Of a stretch of 64,000 bases of DNA, positions 8,356 through 17,157 are shown piece by piece. Every line of letters starts with the position of its first letter. Position 1 is the stretch's first letter. The position numbers were made by a program, and so were the translations under genes. Source of the stretch: Austwickia chelonae NBRC 105200 (lineage in GTDB: Bacteria; Actinomycetota; Actinomycetes; Actinomycetales; Dermatophilaceae); assembly GCF_000298175.1 (NCBI RefSeq), contig NZ_BAGZ01000004.1, positions 62,001-126,000 on the forward strand, given 5' to 3'. A model generated the notes under the pieces. That model was given only the letters and a program-made list of their open reading frames with translations. It did not search any database and was not told the DNA's origin.

Positions 8356-10125
8356 TCAGACCAGACGCCAGCCCACGGCACGGGTTCGTTCCTGCCAGAA
8401 GTCCCGGTACGGGCCGGGGGCGTCCACCAGTTCGGTGTGCGTGCCTTGTTGGGCGATGCGGCCCTCGGCGGTGAGCACGACGATGCGGTCTGCACGGCGG
8501 ACGGTGTCGAGTCTGTGCGCGATGACCAGCAGGGTCGAACGGCAGCGCAGGTCCTCGATGGCGCGGACCACGTTGTCCTCGTTCTCGGGGTCGAGGGCCG
8601 AGGTGGCTTCGTCGAAAAGGACGATCGGGGCGTCCTTGAGCAGGGCGCGGGCGATGGACACGCGTTGCCGTTCGCCGCCGGAGAGCGCCCGACCGCCTTC
8701 ACCGACCTGGGTGTGCCATCCGTCGGGGAGCCTGCGGACGATCTCGGTCACACCGGCGAGGTCGGCGGCCCGGTCGATCTCGGCGTCGGTGGCGTTCTCA
8801 CGTCCGACGGCGATATTGGCGCGCAGGGTGTCGTCGAAGAGGTAGACGTCCTGGAAGACCAGGGACAACCGGGACATCAGGTCGGGGGTGGTGAGCTCAC
8901 GGATGTCGGCGCCGTCGACGCGGACGGTTCCGCTGTCGACGTCGTGGAAGCGCCCGATCAGTCGGGTCACCGTGCTCTTCCCGCAACCGGAGGGTCCGAC
9001 GAGGGCCGTCATGGTGCGGGCCGGGATCGTCAGGCTCAGGTCTTTCAGGACGGGCCGTTCCGGGAGGTAGCCGAAGGTCACCCGGTCCAGCTCGATGCTG
9101 CCGGGGGTGGGGGTCGGCGCCGAGGTGTCGGGTTCGGGCAGGGGTGAGGCGTCGAGGATGTGATCGATGTGGCACAGGGTGTCGCGTTGGACTTCGGTAC
9201 CGATGATCTGCCCGCTGAGGCTTTCCAGATTGCCGGTGAACTTCAGGCAGATCCCGATGATGGCTACGGCGGTGATCGGGTCCAGGGCCCCGTCGGCGGA
9301 GAGGATCCCGCTCAGGACGATCAGGCTCACGATGATGCCTTGGGTCATGCCGCCGAGGAGGAGGTTCGCGAGGACGGACCACCACAGGTGGCGGACGGCC
9401 GCGGTCGCATTGGCCTGTTGGGCGGCGATCAGGGGCGCGTGGTCGGCGGAGCGGCCGGCCGCACGCAGAGCCCCCTGGCAACGTGCGAATTCAACGATCC
9501 GGTCGGCGAGTTCGACCTCGGTGGGGTCGAGGATCCGTTGACCCCGGTTGGAGCAGCGCCGGGCGACGGCCCCGATGAGCAGATAGACGGGCACCGACGT
9601 CGTGAGTGCTGCGCCGAGCAGCGGGTGCCAGGCCCAGGCGCCGATCAGCAGCACGGCGGAGACGGTCACGTCGATGGCGAGGACGGGGACGATGTGGGCC
9701 AAGGTCCCGGCGAGCATCATCATGCCTTCGGTGACCAGTCGAGAGGCATGGGCGGCGAAGGTGGAGGGGAACCAGCCCAACGGCAGGGTGGCGATCTGGG
9801 CGCCGAGTCCGTGGTGGACGGCACGCATGGCGTCGACGGCGCCGTGGTAGCTGTTCATCGCCAGGGCGTATCGGGCGACGAAGCTGACGACGGCGAGCCC
9901 GGCGAGGACGGTCAACCAGTGCTCGAGGCCCAACCCCCAGGAGGTGTCGCCGGTGGCCAGGGTGGTGGCGGCGGGCATCAGGGCCACCATCGCGGCGCCT
10001 TCGACGAGCCCGACCAGGAGGCAGAGCTGCAGGGCTCGCCGCATCCGGGTGCTGCCCTGCCAGGAGGTGACGCGCCGGTAGCCGGCGTAGAGGGTGCGGA
10101 CAGTGGTCGGTGCGGCATCGCTCAT
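8356..10125 (-). CDS. ABC transporter, fused permease-ATPase (second half of a siderophore-type pair)
   Basis: About 589 residues from ATG 10125, with AGGAGA upstream. The ATG overlaps the stop of the partner gene (ATGA). Layout: six-helix type I transmembrane domain, then a nucleotide-binding domain with Walker A GPSGCGKST, signature LSGGERQRVS and Walker B IVLFDEATSALDPEN. Exporter-fold half-transporters in such pairs (YbtPQ, IrtAB) import iron-siderophore complexes. The candidate IdeR box upstream of the operon supports an iron-related role here. It presumably forms a heterodimer with the upstream gene product. The substrate is inferred, not shown. Confidence 0.85.
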   Translation of the reverse strand: MSDAAPTTVRTLYAGYRRVTSWQGSTRMRRALQLCLLVGLVEGAAMVALMPAATTLATGDTSWGLGLEHWLTVLAGLAVVSFVARYALAMNSYHGAVDAMRAVHHGLGAQIATLPLGWFPSTFAAHASRLVTEGMMMLAGTLAHIVPVLAIDVTVSAVLLIGAWAWHPLLGAALTTSVPVYLLIGAVARRCSNRGQRILDPTEVELADRIVEFARCQGALRAAGRSADHAPLIAAQQANATAAVRHLWWSVLANLLLGGMTQGIIVSLIVLSGILSADGALDPITAVAIIGICLKFTGNLESLSGQIIGTEVQRDTLCHIDHILDASPLPEPDTSAPTPTPGSIELDRVTFGYLPERPVLKDLSLTIPARTMTALVGPSGCGKSTVTRLIGRFHDVDSGTVRVDGADIRELTTPDLMSRLSLVFQDVYLFDDTLRANIAVGRENATDAEIDRAADLAGVTEIVRRLPDGWHTQVGEGGRALSGGERQRVSIARALLKDAPIVLFDEATSALDPENEDNVVRAIEDLRCRSTLLVIAHRLDTVRRADRIVVLTAEGRIAQQGTHTELVDAPGPYRDFWQERTRAVGWRLV

Positions 10126-11972
10126 GCCGGGTCTCCTGAGGTCGACGCCGGTTTCTTCCCCCACAGCGCGGCGTAGTGTTCCTGGCCGTCGAGATCGGTG
10201 TGGTTTCCTTCGGCGATGATCCGTCCCCGGTCGAGGACGACGATACGGTCTGCTCCGACGATGCTGTGCGGCCGATGGGCGATGACCAGCACGGTGCGTC
10301 CGACGACCAGGGCGTCCAGTGCCTGTTGGATCCGGGTGGTCGATTCGGGGTCGGTCAGCGCGGTGGCTTCGTCGAGGATCAGGACGGGGGCGTCGGCCAG
10401 GAGTGCTCGTGCGATGGCGATGCGTTGGCGTTGCCCGCCGGACAGGTCGGTGTATCCGCCCAGGACGGTGTCATAGCCGTCGGGCAGTGCGGTGATCTCC
10501 TCGTGGATGCAGGCGGCGACGGCGGCGGCTCTGACCTGTTCGTCGGTGGCTTCCGGGCGGGCGAGCGCGATGTTCTCCCGGACGGTGAGTCGGAGCAGTT
10601 GGGGGTCCTGCAGGACGAAGGCGACCTGACGGTAGAGCTGGGTGCTGCCGATCTCTCGCAGGTCGACACCGCCGAGTCGGATCGTGCCTTCGTCGGGGTC
10701 GGCGAAGCGGGCCACCAGGGTCGCCAGGGTGGATTTCCCCGACCCGGAGGGGCCGATGAGTGCGGTGACCGTGCCGGGTTCCAGGGTCAGGGTGACGTCG
10801 TCGACGGCGAGGGTCCGACCGTAGGAGTAGCTGACGTGGTCGATCTCGACCCGGTGGCCTTGCAGTGTCACCGGTTGTCCGGGTTCGGGCAGGGTCGGTT
10901 CCTGGGTGGCTTCGATGATCCGCAGGGCGGCGGCACCTGCCCGTTGGTGGTTCCACTGTCCGACGGCGAGGGTCTCGATGGAGGCCGGGAGGACGAGGGC
11001 GATGAGGGTGGTGGCCAGGACGTCTGCGACCCCGACCTGGCCGGCGTGGATCAGCAGGGATCCGACGCCGAGGTTGATCAGTAGCAGCAGGCCTGGCGCC
11101 ACGGTGGATGTGCCGATCGCTCCGGCTCTCATCAACGGTCCGCACCAGGCGAGGTAGAAGTCGTGGAAGTCCTCGGCGGCGGTGGTGTACTGCTCGTGGG
11201 CGCGGCGGGTGTGTCCGAAGGTCTTGACGACGAGGAGTCCGGAGACGAATTCGATCATCCGGGCGGAGACGTCCGCCAGTCGTCGTTCCATCTCCGCGGT
11301 TTTGGCTCCCATGTCCTTGGTCTGGACGGCCATGAGGATCAGGTAGGCCGGGAAGGTCGCGATGCTCGTGAGTCCGAGCCGCCAGTCCACGACGAAGGCG
11401 TAGATCAGCAGGGCGGCGGGGGTGACGATGGCGGCGGTGGTCTCGACGGGGGCGTGGGCGACGAGGTTGTGCAGGGCGAGGGTGTCGTCCTGGACGGCTT
11501 TGCGGATGCGCCCGGAGGCGGTGGAGGTGAAGTGTGACAGCGGCATCGTTCCCAGGCAGTTCAGGATCCGGGAACGCAGGTGGTGGCGCAGGCGCAGGTC
11601 GGCGAGGTGCATCACGGTGAGGGCGAGGAAGTGCAGGCCCAGTCGTGCGGTGAAGGTGCCGGCCAGGACGAGGACGACGGTGGTGACCTGTTCTCTGTCG
11701 GGGCGTGCACCGTGGGAGTGTGCGGTGAGGAGGATCTCGCCGAGGTGGACCAGGGCGATGTAGGGGGCGACGGCCAGCACTGCGGACAGTGCGGCGAGCA
11801 TTTTGGCGAGGGTGATCGTCGTGGCGACGGGGCGGAGGAGGTCCCGCAGCGCGGCTTGTCCGCGTTCGTTCTGCCCGGCGTGTCGGTGTGTGATGTCGGT
11901 GCGGGTCGTCGCGGTGGGCTCGTCCTGGAGGAGCGCGGTGGGCATCGGGGGTCCTGGGGTCTGGTGGGCCAT
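10122..11972 (-). CDS. ABC transporter, fused permease-ATPase (first half of a siderophore-type pair)
   Basis: A 616-residue half-transporter. A cytosolic N-terminus of about 50 residues leads into a type I membrane domain. The ATPase domain has Walker A GPSGSGKST, signature DLSGGQRQRIAIARALL and Walker B VLILDEATALTDPES; the last has Thr where most have Ser-Ala. The architecture resembles YbtP/IrtA-type heterodimeric siderophore importers. It is the first gene of a three-gene operon with the second ABC gene and TetR. Its start lies 13 bp downstream of a 19-bp IdeR/DtxR-like palindrome, so iron repression is likely. Confidence 0.85.
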   Translation of the reverse strand: MAHQTPGPPMPTALLQDEPTATTRTDITHRHAGQNERGQAALRDLLRPVATTITLAKMLAALSAVLAVAPYIALVHLGEILLTAHSHGARPDREQVTTVVLVLAGTFTARLGLHFLALTVMHLADLRLRHHLRSRILNCLGTMPLSHFTSTASGRIRKAVQDDTLALHNLVAHAPVETTAAIVTPAALLIYAFVVDWRLGLTSIATFPAYLILMAVQTKDMGAKTAEMERRLADVSARMIEFVSGLLVVKTFGHTRRAHEQYTTAAEDFHDFYLAWCGPLMRAGAIGTSTVAPGLLLLINLGVGSLLIHAGQVGVADVLATTLIALVLPASIETLAVGQWNHQRAGAAALRIIEATQEPTLPEPGQPVTLQGHRVEIDHVSYSYGRTLAVDDVTLTLEPGTVTALIGPSGSGKSTLATLVARFADPDEGTIRLGGVDLREIGSTQLYRQVAFVLQDPQLLRLTVRENIALARPEATDEQVRAAAVAACIHEEITALPDGYDTVLGGYTDLSGGQRQRIAIARALLADAPVLILDEATALTDPESTTRIQQALDALVVGRTVLVIAHRPHSIVGADRIVVLDRGRIIAEGNHTDLDGQEHYAALWGKKPASTSGDPA

Positions 11973-11985
11973 GGGTCACCACCAC

Positions 11986-12043
11986 CTTTGTTAGGCAACC
12001 CTAAGTCAATCCAGATGGTAATTCAGAATTAACGATCCAACAA
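11986..12043 (-). promoter_or_regulatory. Candidate promoter with IdeR/DtxR-like iron box upstream of the ABC operon
   Basis: On the minus strand, TTAGGGTTGCCTAACAAAG (11986-12004) matches the IdeR/DtxR consensus TTAGGTTAGGCTAACCTAA at 13 of 19 positions and keeps the inverted arms. Directly upstream, TTGTTG (12038-12043) and TACCAT (12015-12020) are separated by exactly 17 nt and form a plausible -35/-10 pair. The transcription start would lie just before the box, so an iron-loaded repressor would block RNA polymerase. Confidence 0.6.
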
Positions 12044-12056
12044 GGGGCTCCCCCGA

Positions 12057-12701
12057 TCAGGGCTGGGACAACCGCGCCGCCAACGCCAGGACCACCGGAA
12101 CCACCGAGGTCAACACGAAAGCCGGCAGGAAACACAGACCCAACGGGAGGACGATCCTCACCCGAAGACGAGCCGTGGCCACCTCCAACCGATGGGTCCG
12201 CCCCACCCGCAGATCCGCAGCCGCCTGCCGGAGCGGACCCGACGGCGGGACACCCGCCGCCTCCGCCAGATGCAGGGCGCGCACCAACGGCGCCCACCGC
12301 TCCCCCGGGAAAGCCCAGACCTGCTCTTCCGGCAGACCCCAACGCCGACCGGCGACCACGGCCGCCAGCGCGCCCCGCACCTGCGGCGGAGCATCCCGGG
12401 CCACGGCCTCCAGGGCGTCACCGACCCCCGCCCCCGCCGACAGGGCCAGAGCGACCAGCTCACAGGTGGTGGCGACATCCTCCGAAGAAGGAGCTGACGA
12501 CACCGAGGACGCCCGCCGCCACCGACGCGCCCGCCCCACCCCGGACCCGCCGGTCCGGTCGTCATGACCCGGATCCCCGTCGGGATCCTCACCGACTCCT
12601 CGTCCGGCACGTCCCGGACGGGTCGATTCCGGCCCCGCCGTCGGCCAACTCAGCAGAGCCCCGACGATCAGCAGGGCACACAGCACCGGATACCAGTTCA
12701 T
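12057..12701 (-). CDS. tadC: TadC-like type II/IV secretion membrane protein
   Basis: About 214 residues from ATG 12701, overlapping the tadB stop (ATGA). An N-terminal hydrophobic helix precedes a charged linker. The T2SSF-type core follows (TCELVALALSAGAGVGDALEAVARDAP region), then a GERWAPLVRALHLAEAAG segment and a C-terminal hydrophobic hairpin. It is the second inner-membrane platform protein of the Tad pilus and is expected to pair with TadB and receive energy from the TadA ATPase. It ends the upstream half of the split locus. Confidence 0.8.
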   Translation of the reverse strand: MNWYPVLCALLIVGALLSWPTAGPESTRPGRAGRGVGEDPDGDPGHDDRTGGSGVGRARRWRRASSVSSAPSSEDVATTCELVALALSAGAGVGDALEAVARDAPPQVRGALAAVVAGRRWGLPEEQVWAFPGERWAPLVRALHLAEAAGVPPSGPLRQAAADLRVGRTHRLEVATARLRVRIVLPLGLCFLPAFVLTSVVPVVLALAARLSQP

Positions 12702-13420
12702 CGAAGTCCTCCTTCGTCGGCGACCGCCCCCACGAGCCGGTTCATCCACTGACGGCCGAGCACCAGCAGCACACCCCCGACAGCCACCGCGACGAGCGCC
12801 GGCGCCGACCGATAGAGCTGCCCCGGCGGAATCCCCACGGCGAGCGCGAACAGCGGCCCGGTCAACGGAAGGGCGATCAGGACGCGCACGGTGGTGCGGG
12901 CTTCGGTGACGGCGGTCTCCACCTGGCGGCGGGCGGCGCGGCGGGCGCGGAGGAGTTCGGCGACGGTCCGGGTGGTCCGGGCCAGCGGGGTGCCCAGCTG
13001 GTCGGCCAGGGCCCACGAGCGGGCCAGCAGGTCGGCGCCTTCGACGGTGCAGCCTTCGCCGGTGCGGCTGTCGAGCAGTTCACCCGGTGCTACGCCGTGC
13101 GCGGCGTGGGCGGCGACATCGGCGAAGAGTTCCTGCACGGTGGGTTCGGTGGCCGACCGTCCGGCCTCGGCCAGGGCCCAGGCCGGGGGCAGTCCGGCTT
13201 CGAGTGCCGGGGCGAGGGCGTCGATGACGGCCAGGAGCGATTCCTCCTGGCGGTCGCGGCGGCGACGGGTGGCCGGTGGCCGGGGTAGGCGGAGCCGCCG
13301 GCGCGGGCCGGCGGTGGGTGAGGAGCGGCGGACGCGTCCGGGGCCTTCGACGGTCGTGGGCCGGCGGGTCGGCCAGAGGAGGACGGCGGCGCAGATCAGG
13401 GCCGGCAGGGCGAGGTTCAT
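12698..13420 (-). CDS. tadB: TadB-like type II/IV secretion membrane protein
   Basis: 240 residues. An N-terminal membrane helix is followed by an Arg/Pro-rich linker, then a T2SSF domain (LLAVIDALAPALEAGLPPAWAL) and two C-terminal membrane segments. It is the platform protein of the Tad/Flp pilus machine. Start and stop overlap tadA and tadC by 4 bases each, giving tight translational coupling. Confidence 0.82.
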   Translation of the reverse strand: MNLALPALICAAVLLWPTRRPTTVEGPGRVRRSSPTAGPRRRLRLPRPPATRRRRDRQEESLLAVIDALAPALEAGLPPAWALAEAGRSATEPTVQELFADVAAHAAHGVAPGELLDSRTGEGCTVEGADLLARSWALADQLGTPLARTTRTVAELLRARRAARRQVETAVTEARTTVRVLIALPLTGPLFALAVGIPPGQLYRSAPALVAVAVGGVLLVLGRQWMNRLVGAVADEGGLR

Positions 13421-14589
13421 GGCGTGTCGGCGGTTCCGGGCGCGGGGGATCCCGGCCGTCCGATCCGTTCGGCGAGCAGTGGCCAGCCCGGGCCGGGGAG
13501 TTCGCTGTCGGCGTGGAGTGCCGGGGTGACCTGCAGGTCGCTGCCCCGCCCGGTGAGGACGGCGATCGAGTCGAGTCGGCGGCCGGTGGCGGTGCGGCGC
13601 AGGTGCAGGGCGACTTCGACGGCGCTGGAGAGTTGGGCGCGGGTGGCTTCCGGGGTCATTCCGGCGAGGGCGCCGAGTGCTTCGAAGCGGGCGATGACGT
13701 CGCCGGCCCGGTTGGCGTGCAGGGTGCCTGCGCCGCCTTCGTGGCCGGTGTTCAGGGCGGTGAGCAGTTCGCGGACCTCGCCGCCGCGGACTTCACCGAC
13801 GACGAGCCGGTCGGGGCGCATCCGTAACGATTGGCGGACCAGTGCCACGAGGTCGACGCCGCCGCGGCCCTCGACATTGGGAGCGCGGGCTTCGAGGCGC
13901 ACGGTGTGAGGGTGGTCGACGGCGAGTTCACGGACGTCTTCGACGACGACGATGCGCTCGTCGGCGGGGACGGCGCCCAGGAGCGCGGCCAGCAGGGTGG
14001 TCTTGCCGCTGCCGGTGCCGCCGGTGACGACATAGGACAGTCGGTGGGTGACCACGGCGTGCAGGATCCCGGCCCAGGACGGGGGGATGCTCCCCCAGGT
14101 GACGAGGTCTTCCAGGGTGGGGGCGTGTCGGCGGGGGATGCGCAGGCTGATGTGGGCGGAGCCGTCGACGAGGGGTGGGAGGAGGGCGTGGAGTCGGATC
14201 CCGCCGGGGAGGCAGCCGTCGACATAGGGGCTGGCGTCGTCGAGGCGGCGTCCGGCTTGTCCGGCGAGGCGGACGGCGAGGCGGCGTAGCGCGGTGTCGT
14301 CGCCGAGGTCGCAGGGGATGCGGCGGAGGCCGTCGCCGTCGTCGATCCAGACGCCGCGGGTGCCGTTGACGAGGATGTCGGTGAGTCCGGGGAGGTCGAG
14401 CAGTGGTTGGAGGGGGCCGAGGCCGAGTGCTTGGGCGGTGAGTCGACGGCGGGCGTCCTGGAGTCCTTCGTCGCCGAGGAGGGGGGCGTGGGCGCTCAGG
14501 ACGTGGTCGACGCCGTCGTGGGTGGGATGCCGTCCGTCGCGGGCGAGGGCGTGGATGCGGTCGTGGTAGAGGTGGTCGGGGTGGTTCAT
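13417..14589 (-). CDS. tadA: TadA/CpaF-type secretion ATPase
   Basis: 390 residues from ATG 14589, overlapping the stop of the CpaE-like gene. The N-terminal domain includes LPGLTDILVNG. The hexameric ATPase core has Walker A TGGTGSGKTT, aspartate/glutamate box VVVEDVREL, Walker B DRLVVGEVRGGE and the TLHANRA histidine box. This is the standard layout of CpaF/TadA motors, which drive pilin polymerisation at the membrane. Longer frames starting upstream run through the CpaE gene and are shadows. Confidence 0.93.
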   Translation of the reverse strand: MNHPDHLYHDRIHALARDGRHPTHDGVDHVLSAHAPLLGDEGLQDARRRLTAQALGLGPLQPLLDLPGLTDILVNGTRGVWIDDGDGLRRIPCDLGDDTALRRLAVRLAGQAGRRLDDASPYVDGCLPGGIRLHALLPPLVDGSAHISLRIPRRHAPTLEDLVTWGSIPPSWAGILHAVVTHRLSYVVTGGTGSGKTTLLAALLGAVPADERIVVVEDVRELAVDHPHTVRLEARAPNVEGRGGVDLVALVRQSLRMRPDRLVVGEVRGGEVRELLTALNTGHEGGAGTLHANRAGDVIARFEALGALAGMTPEATRAQLSSAVEVALHLRRTATGRRLDSIAVLTGRGSDLQVTPALHADSELPGPGWPLLAERIGRPGSPAPGTADTP

Positions 14590-15365
14590 GCGGCGCGGGC
14601 CTGGTCGTGGAGGCGGTCGAGGATACGGTCGGCTGCGCGGGTGAGTCGGCTGCGGCGGCTTCCTGGGGTGATGCCGCGTCCCAGCGCATTGTCCAGGCCC
14701 GGGTCGTCGATGATCCCGGTGATGAGGGGCAGGTCGAGGTGGGTGGCGATCTCTTCGGGGAGGTCTGCGCGGCCGCGGGGTGCGCGTTGGGCCAGCCAGG
14801 TCCGGGTGGGGTCGTCGGTGGCGAGTCCGCGTTCGAGGGTGTCGGCGGCGTGGGCTGCGCGGGCGAGCGCGGGCACGGAGCAGCCGACGAGCAGGATGAT
14901 GTCGTCGCAGAGTGCGGTGGCCTGTGGCGCGGGGTGGCCGACGACCCCCAGGTCGAGGACGAGGAGGTCGAGGTCTGTCCGGAGCGCGGTGAGGGTGGCG
15001 GCGATCGTCTCGGGGGCGATGTCGTGGGGGTCGCCGCCGGAGGAGAGCAGGAGGACGCCTTCGTCGGAGCGGGGCAGGAGCCGGGCGAGGGCGTCGCCGT
15101 CGAGTCGTCCGCGGGCGTGGACGAGGTCGGGCCAGCGGATGCCGGGGCGTCGTTCGCGGTCGAAGAGGACGTCGATGCCGCCTCGGTGGGGGTCGGCGTC
15201 GAGGCAGGCCACCCGGTGGTCCGTGGCGGCCCGGGTGGCGAGGGCTGCGGCCAGGCAGGAGGTGCCGATGCCGCCGGAGGCTCCGGCGATGCCGACGACC
15301 TGGGCTCGGCGCGGGGGGTGGCCGAGCCCGAGGTCGTGTGCCCAGGTGGGGGTGTTCGCGTCCAT
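14586..15365 (-). CDS. CpaE/Ssd-like MinD-family ATPase
   Basis: 259 residues from ATG 15365. A deviant Walker A, GASGGIGTSCLAAALA, replaces the usual lysine signature. LDADPHRGGIDVLF and DLLVLDLG follow, as in CpaE and the actinobacterial septum-site protein Ssd (Rv3660c). CpaE-type proteins position the Tad secretion machine. It is the first gene of the upstream Tad half. The missing signature lysine (GGIGTS instead of GGxGKS/T) suggests weakened or altered nucleotide hydrolysis, as reported for some Ssd-like proteins. Confidence 0.82.
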   Translation of the reverse strand: MDANTPTWAHDLGLGHPPRRAQVVGIAGASGGIGTSCLAAALATRAATDHRVACLDADPHRGGIDVLFDRERRPGIRWPDLVHARGRLDGDALARLLPRSDEGVLLLSSGGDPHDIAPETIAATLTALRTDLDLLVLDLGVVGHPAPQATALCDDIILLVGCSVPALARAAHAADTLERGLATDDPTRTWLAQRAPRGRADLPEEIATHLDLPLITGIIDDPGLDNALGRGITPGSRRSRLTRAADRILDRLHDQARAA

Positions 15366-15481
15366 GGTTCCCACGGTGGCGGTCCGTGGCCGGTTCCGGG
15401 CGGTGGCGTGCGGCGGACTGTGGACGGTCGTCCGCCGTGGGGACGGTTGTGGACCGGGGCGGGCGGGGGGGTGCGTCGGGG

Positions 15482-16720
15482 TCAGTGCATGATGCGCAGC
15501 GGTGGTTCCCCATCGACGGTGACGGTGGCTCGCGGGTTCTCCTCCAGGGTGAGGTCGACGCGGAGCCGCTGCCCGTCCGTCCCGAGGGATTCGTAGGAGT
15601 ACGAACGGTTCTCCAGGTGGATGCTGCGGGTCTTGGCGGTGGTGAGCCAGGGGTGGCGTCGCCGTAGTCCGATGAGGTCCTGGTGGAGTCGGAGCATCCA
15701 TTCCCCGAGGGTGGACAGGTCGGCGGGGTTCTGCGGGTAGGGCGGGCGTATCTCGTCGTCTCCGCCGATCCGTTCGGTCTTCTCCCCGCGGAAGGCTTGT
15801 TCGTCGCCGTAGTACACGGCGGGGATCCCGCCGACGGTGAACAGGACGACTGCGGCGAGGGCGGCTTTGCTCTCTCCGACCCGGGTGGCGATCCGGGTGA
15901 CGTCATGGTTGCCGACGAAGGTGTGCGGGACGAAGGTGTCGAGCAGTTCGCCGTGGCGGGTGAGGCTCCAGTCCAGTTCGTAGAAGTTCTCGTCGTGCAG
16001 GGAGCTCCAGACGGCTTTCCACAGTTCGTACTGGGTGAGGGAGTCCATGCCGGAGGTGGCGACGATCTGCGGGTAGTCGCCGTGGATGACTTCGCCCATG
16101 ATCCACAGGTCGGGGTGTGTCTTCCGGACGGCGGGCAGGACCCGGGTCCAGAAGTGGGGCGGGACGGCGTAGGCGGCGTCGAGGCGCCAGGCGGTGACTC
16201 CGCGGTCGGACCAGTGGGTCATGACGTCGGTGACCAGGGTGGCGACGGCGTCCTCGGCGTGGTTGAGGCGGGCCAGGGAGCGGTGGCCTTCGAAGTCGGC
16301 GTAGCGGGGTCCGTCGGGGCCGTGGTCGATGTCGAAGTAGGGGTTGCCGTCGGGATGTTCCAGGGCTTGTCGGAAGAGCGGGTGGTCGGTGCCGACGTGG
16401 TTGAAGACGCCGTCCAGCATGAGGGCGATGCCCCGGTCGTGGCAGGCGGCGGCGAGGCGGTCGAAGTCGGCGTGGTCGCCCAGGCGGGGGTCGATGGTGA
16501 AGTGGTCGACGGTGTCGTACCCGTGGCTGGTGGCGGAGAAGATCGGCCCGAGAGCCAGTCCGTTGGCGCCCAGTTCGATCAGGTAGTCGAGCCAGGGAGT
16601 GATCCGGTCCAACCGTGATCGTCTTTCCTGCTCTTTTTCTGTCGGGCGGATGGGTGCATCGCAGAAACCGAGCGGATATATCTGCCACCAGATGGCATGG
16701 TCGGCCCAAGAAGAAGTCAT
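15482..16720 (-). CDS. GH13 alpha-amylase-family glycosidase
   Basis: 412 residues, no signal peptide, so probably cytoplasmic. GH13 conserved regions are visible in order: LMLDGVFNHVG (region I), WRLDAAYAVP (region II with the nucleophile Asp), GEVIHGDY (region III, acid/base Glu) and FVGNHDVTRI (region IV). The N-terminus ADHAIWWQIYPLGFCDAP resembles trehalose- or maltodextrin-processing cytosolic amylases. The exact substrate cannot be told. It ends about 115 bp from the CpaE-like gene on the same strand. Confidence 0.9.
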   Translation of the reverse strand: MTSSWADHAIWWQIYPLGFCDAPIRPTEKEQERRSRLDRITPWLDYLIELGANGLALGPIFSATSHGYDTVDHFTIDPRLGDHADFDRLAAACHDRGIALMLDGVFNHVGTDHPLFRQALEHPDGNPYFDIDHGPDGPRYADFEGHRSLARLNHAEDAVATLVTDVMTHWSDRGVTAWRLDAAYAVPPHFWTRVLPAVRKTHPDLWIMGEVIHGDYPQIVATSGMDSLTQYELWKAVWSSLHDENFYELDWSLTRHGELLDTFVPHTFVGNHDVTRIATRVGESKAALAAVVLFTVGGIPAVYYGDEQAFRGEKTERIGGDDEIRPPYPQNPADLSTLGEWMLRLHQDLIGLRRRHPWLTTAKTRSIHLENRSYSYESLGTDGQRLRVDLTLEENPRATVTVDGEPPLRIMH

Positions 16721-16833
16721 TCCGGTCCTTGTCGATCGATGGCACTCACCGGGACGCCGGCGAGTCTACCCAGCGCTGTAGGGAACTCATCCGGCGTGAA
16801 GACCAGGGGAAAAACCCGGCTCGCTGCCGTGGA

Positions 16834-16858
16834 GAAGAAAAGCCCCGAAAAACGGGGC
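16834..16858 (-). terminator. Rho-independent terminator, minus strand
   Basis: On the minus strand the sequence is GCCCCG, TTTTT loop, CGGGGC, then TTTTCTTC: a 6-bp GC stem followed by a T-rich tail. The right arm is shared with the longer hairpin at 16856-16889, so the two stems compete. Confidence 0.65.
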
Positions 16859-16889
16859 AGCCCCCGTTGGGGGGACAACGGGGGCTGCC
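16856..16889. terminator. 14-bp perfect inverted repeat (hairpin)
   Basis: GGCAGCCCCCGTTG (16856-16869) pairs perfectly with CAACGGGGGCTGCC (16876-16889) across a 6-nt loop. There is no T tract on the plus side. It overlaps the minus-strand terminator by a few bases, so it may act with it or as an alternative structure. Confidence 0.5.
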
Positions 16890-17049
16890 AACGCGCCTAA
16901 CTCCGGGGGGGAGGAGTCGGTGCGCCACGCTCAACCCGAAGGGAGCGCTGGGGAACAGTCTGCCTCGTCCAAGGGCTTGTGGCAAACCCGTTAAGCCTCG
17001 TCTTGCGATAACTCAGGGAGGTGATTTGAACGAACGACCACGACCAGGA

Positions 17050-17127
17050 ATGACGCAAGAACATCTCACTTCGGCAACATCGTTCCCGCCGAGAGTTCTC
17101 CCCGCTTCCGCACTCCGCCCGACATGA
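17050..17127 (+). CDS. Possible tiny ORF (25 codons), weak
   Basis: ATG at 17050 opens a 25-residue frame (in frame with TTG 17026) that stops at 17125-17127, immediately before the perfect palindrome. A near-perfect Shine-Dalgarno, AGGGAGGTGAT, ends 1 nt before the TTG. I do not recognise the peptide. The suggestive part is the arrangement of a strong SD, a short frame and then a hairpin; chance cannot be excluded. Confidence 0.2.
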   Translation: MTQEHLTSATSFPPRVLPASALRPT

Positions 17128-17157
17128 CGGTGGCACCTCGAATTCGAGGTGCCACCG
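17128..17157. terminator. 30-bp perfect palindrome, likely bidirectional terminator
   Basis: CGGTGGCACCTCG, AATT, CGAGGTGCCACCG: each 13-bp arm pairs perfectly. As RNA it forms the same hairpin from either strand. It could terminate fic transcription from the right and the putative tiny ORF from the left. An operator role is a lesser alternative. Confidence 0.55.
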
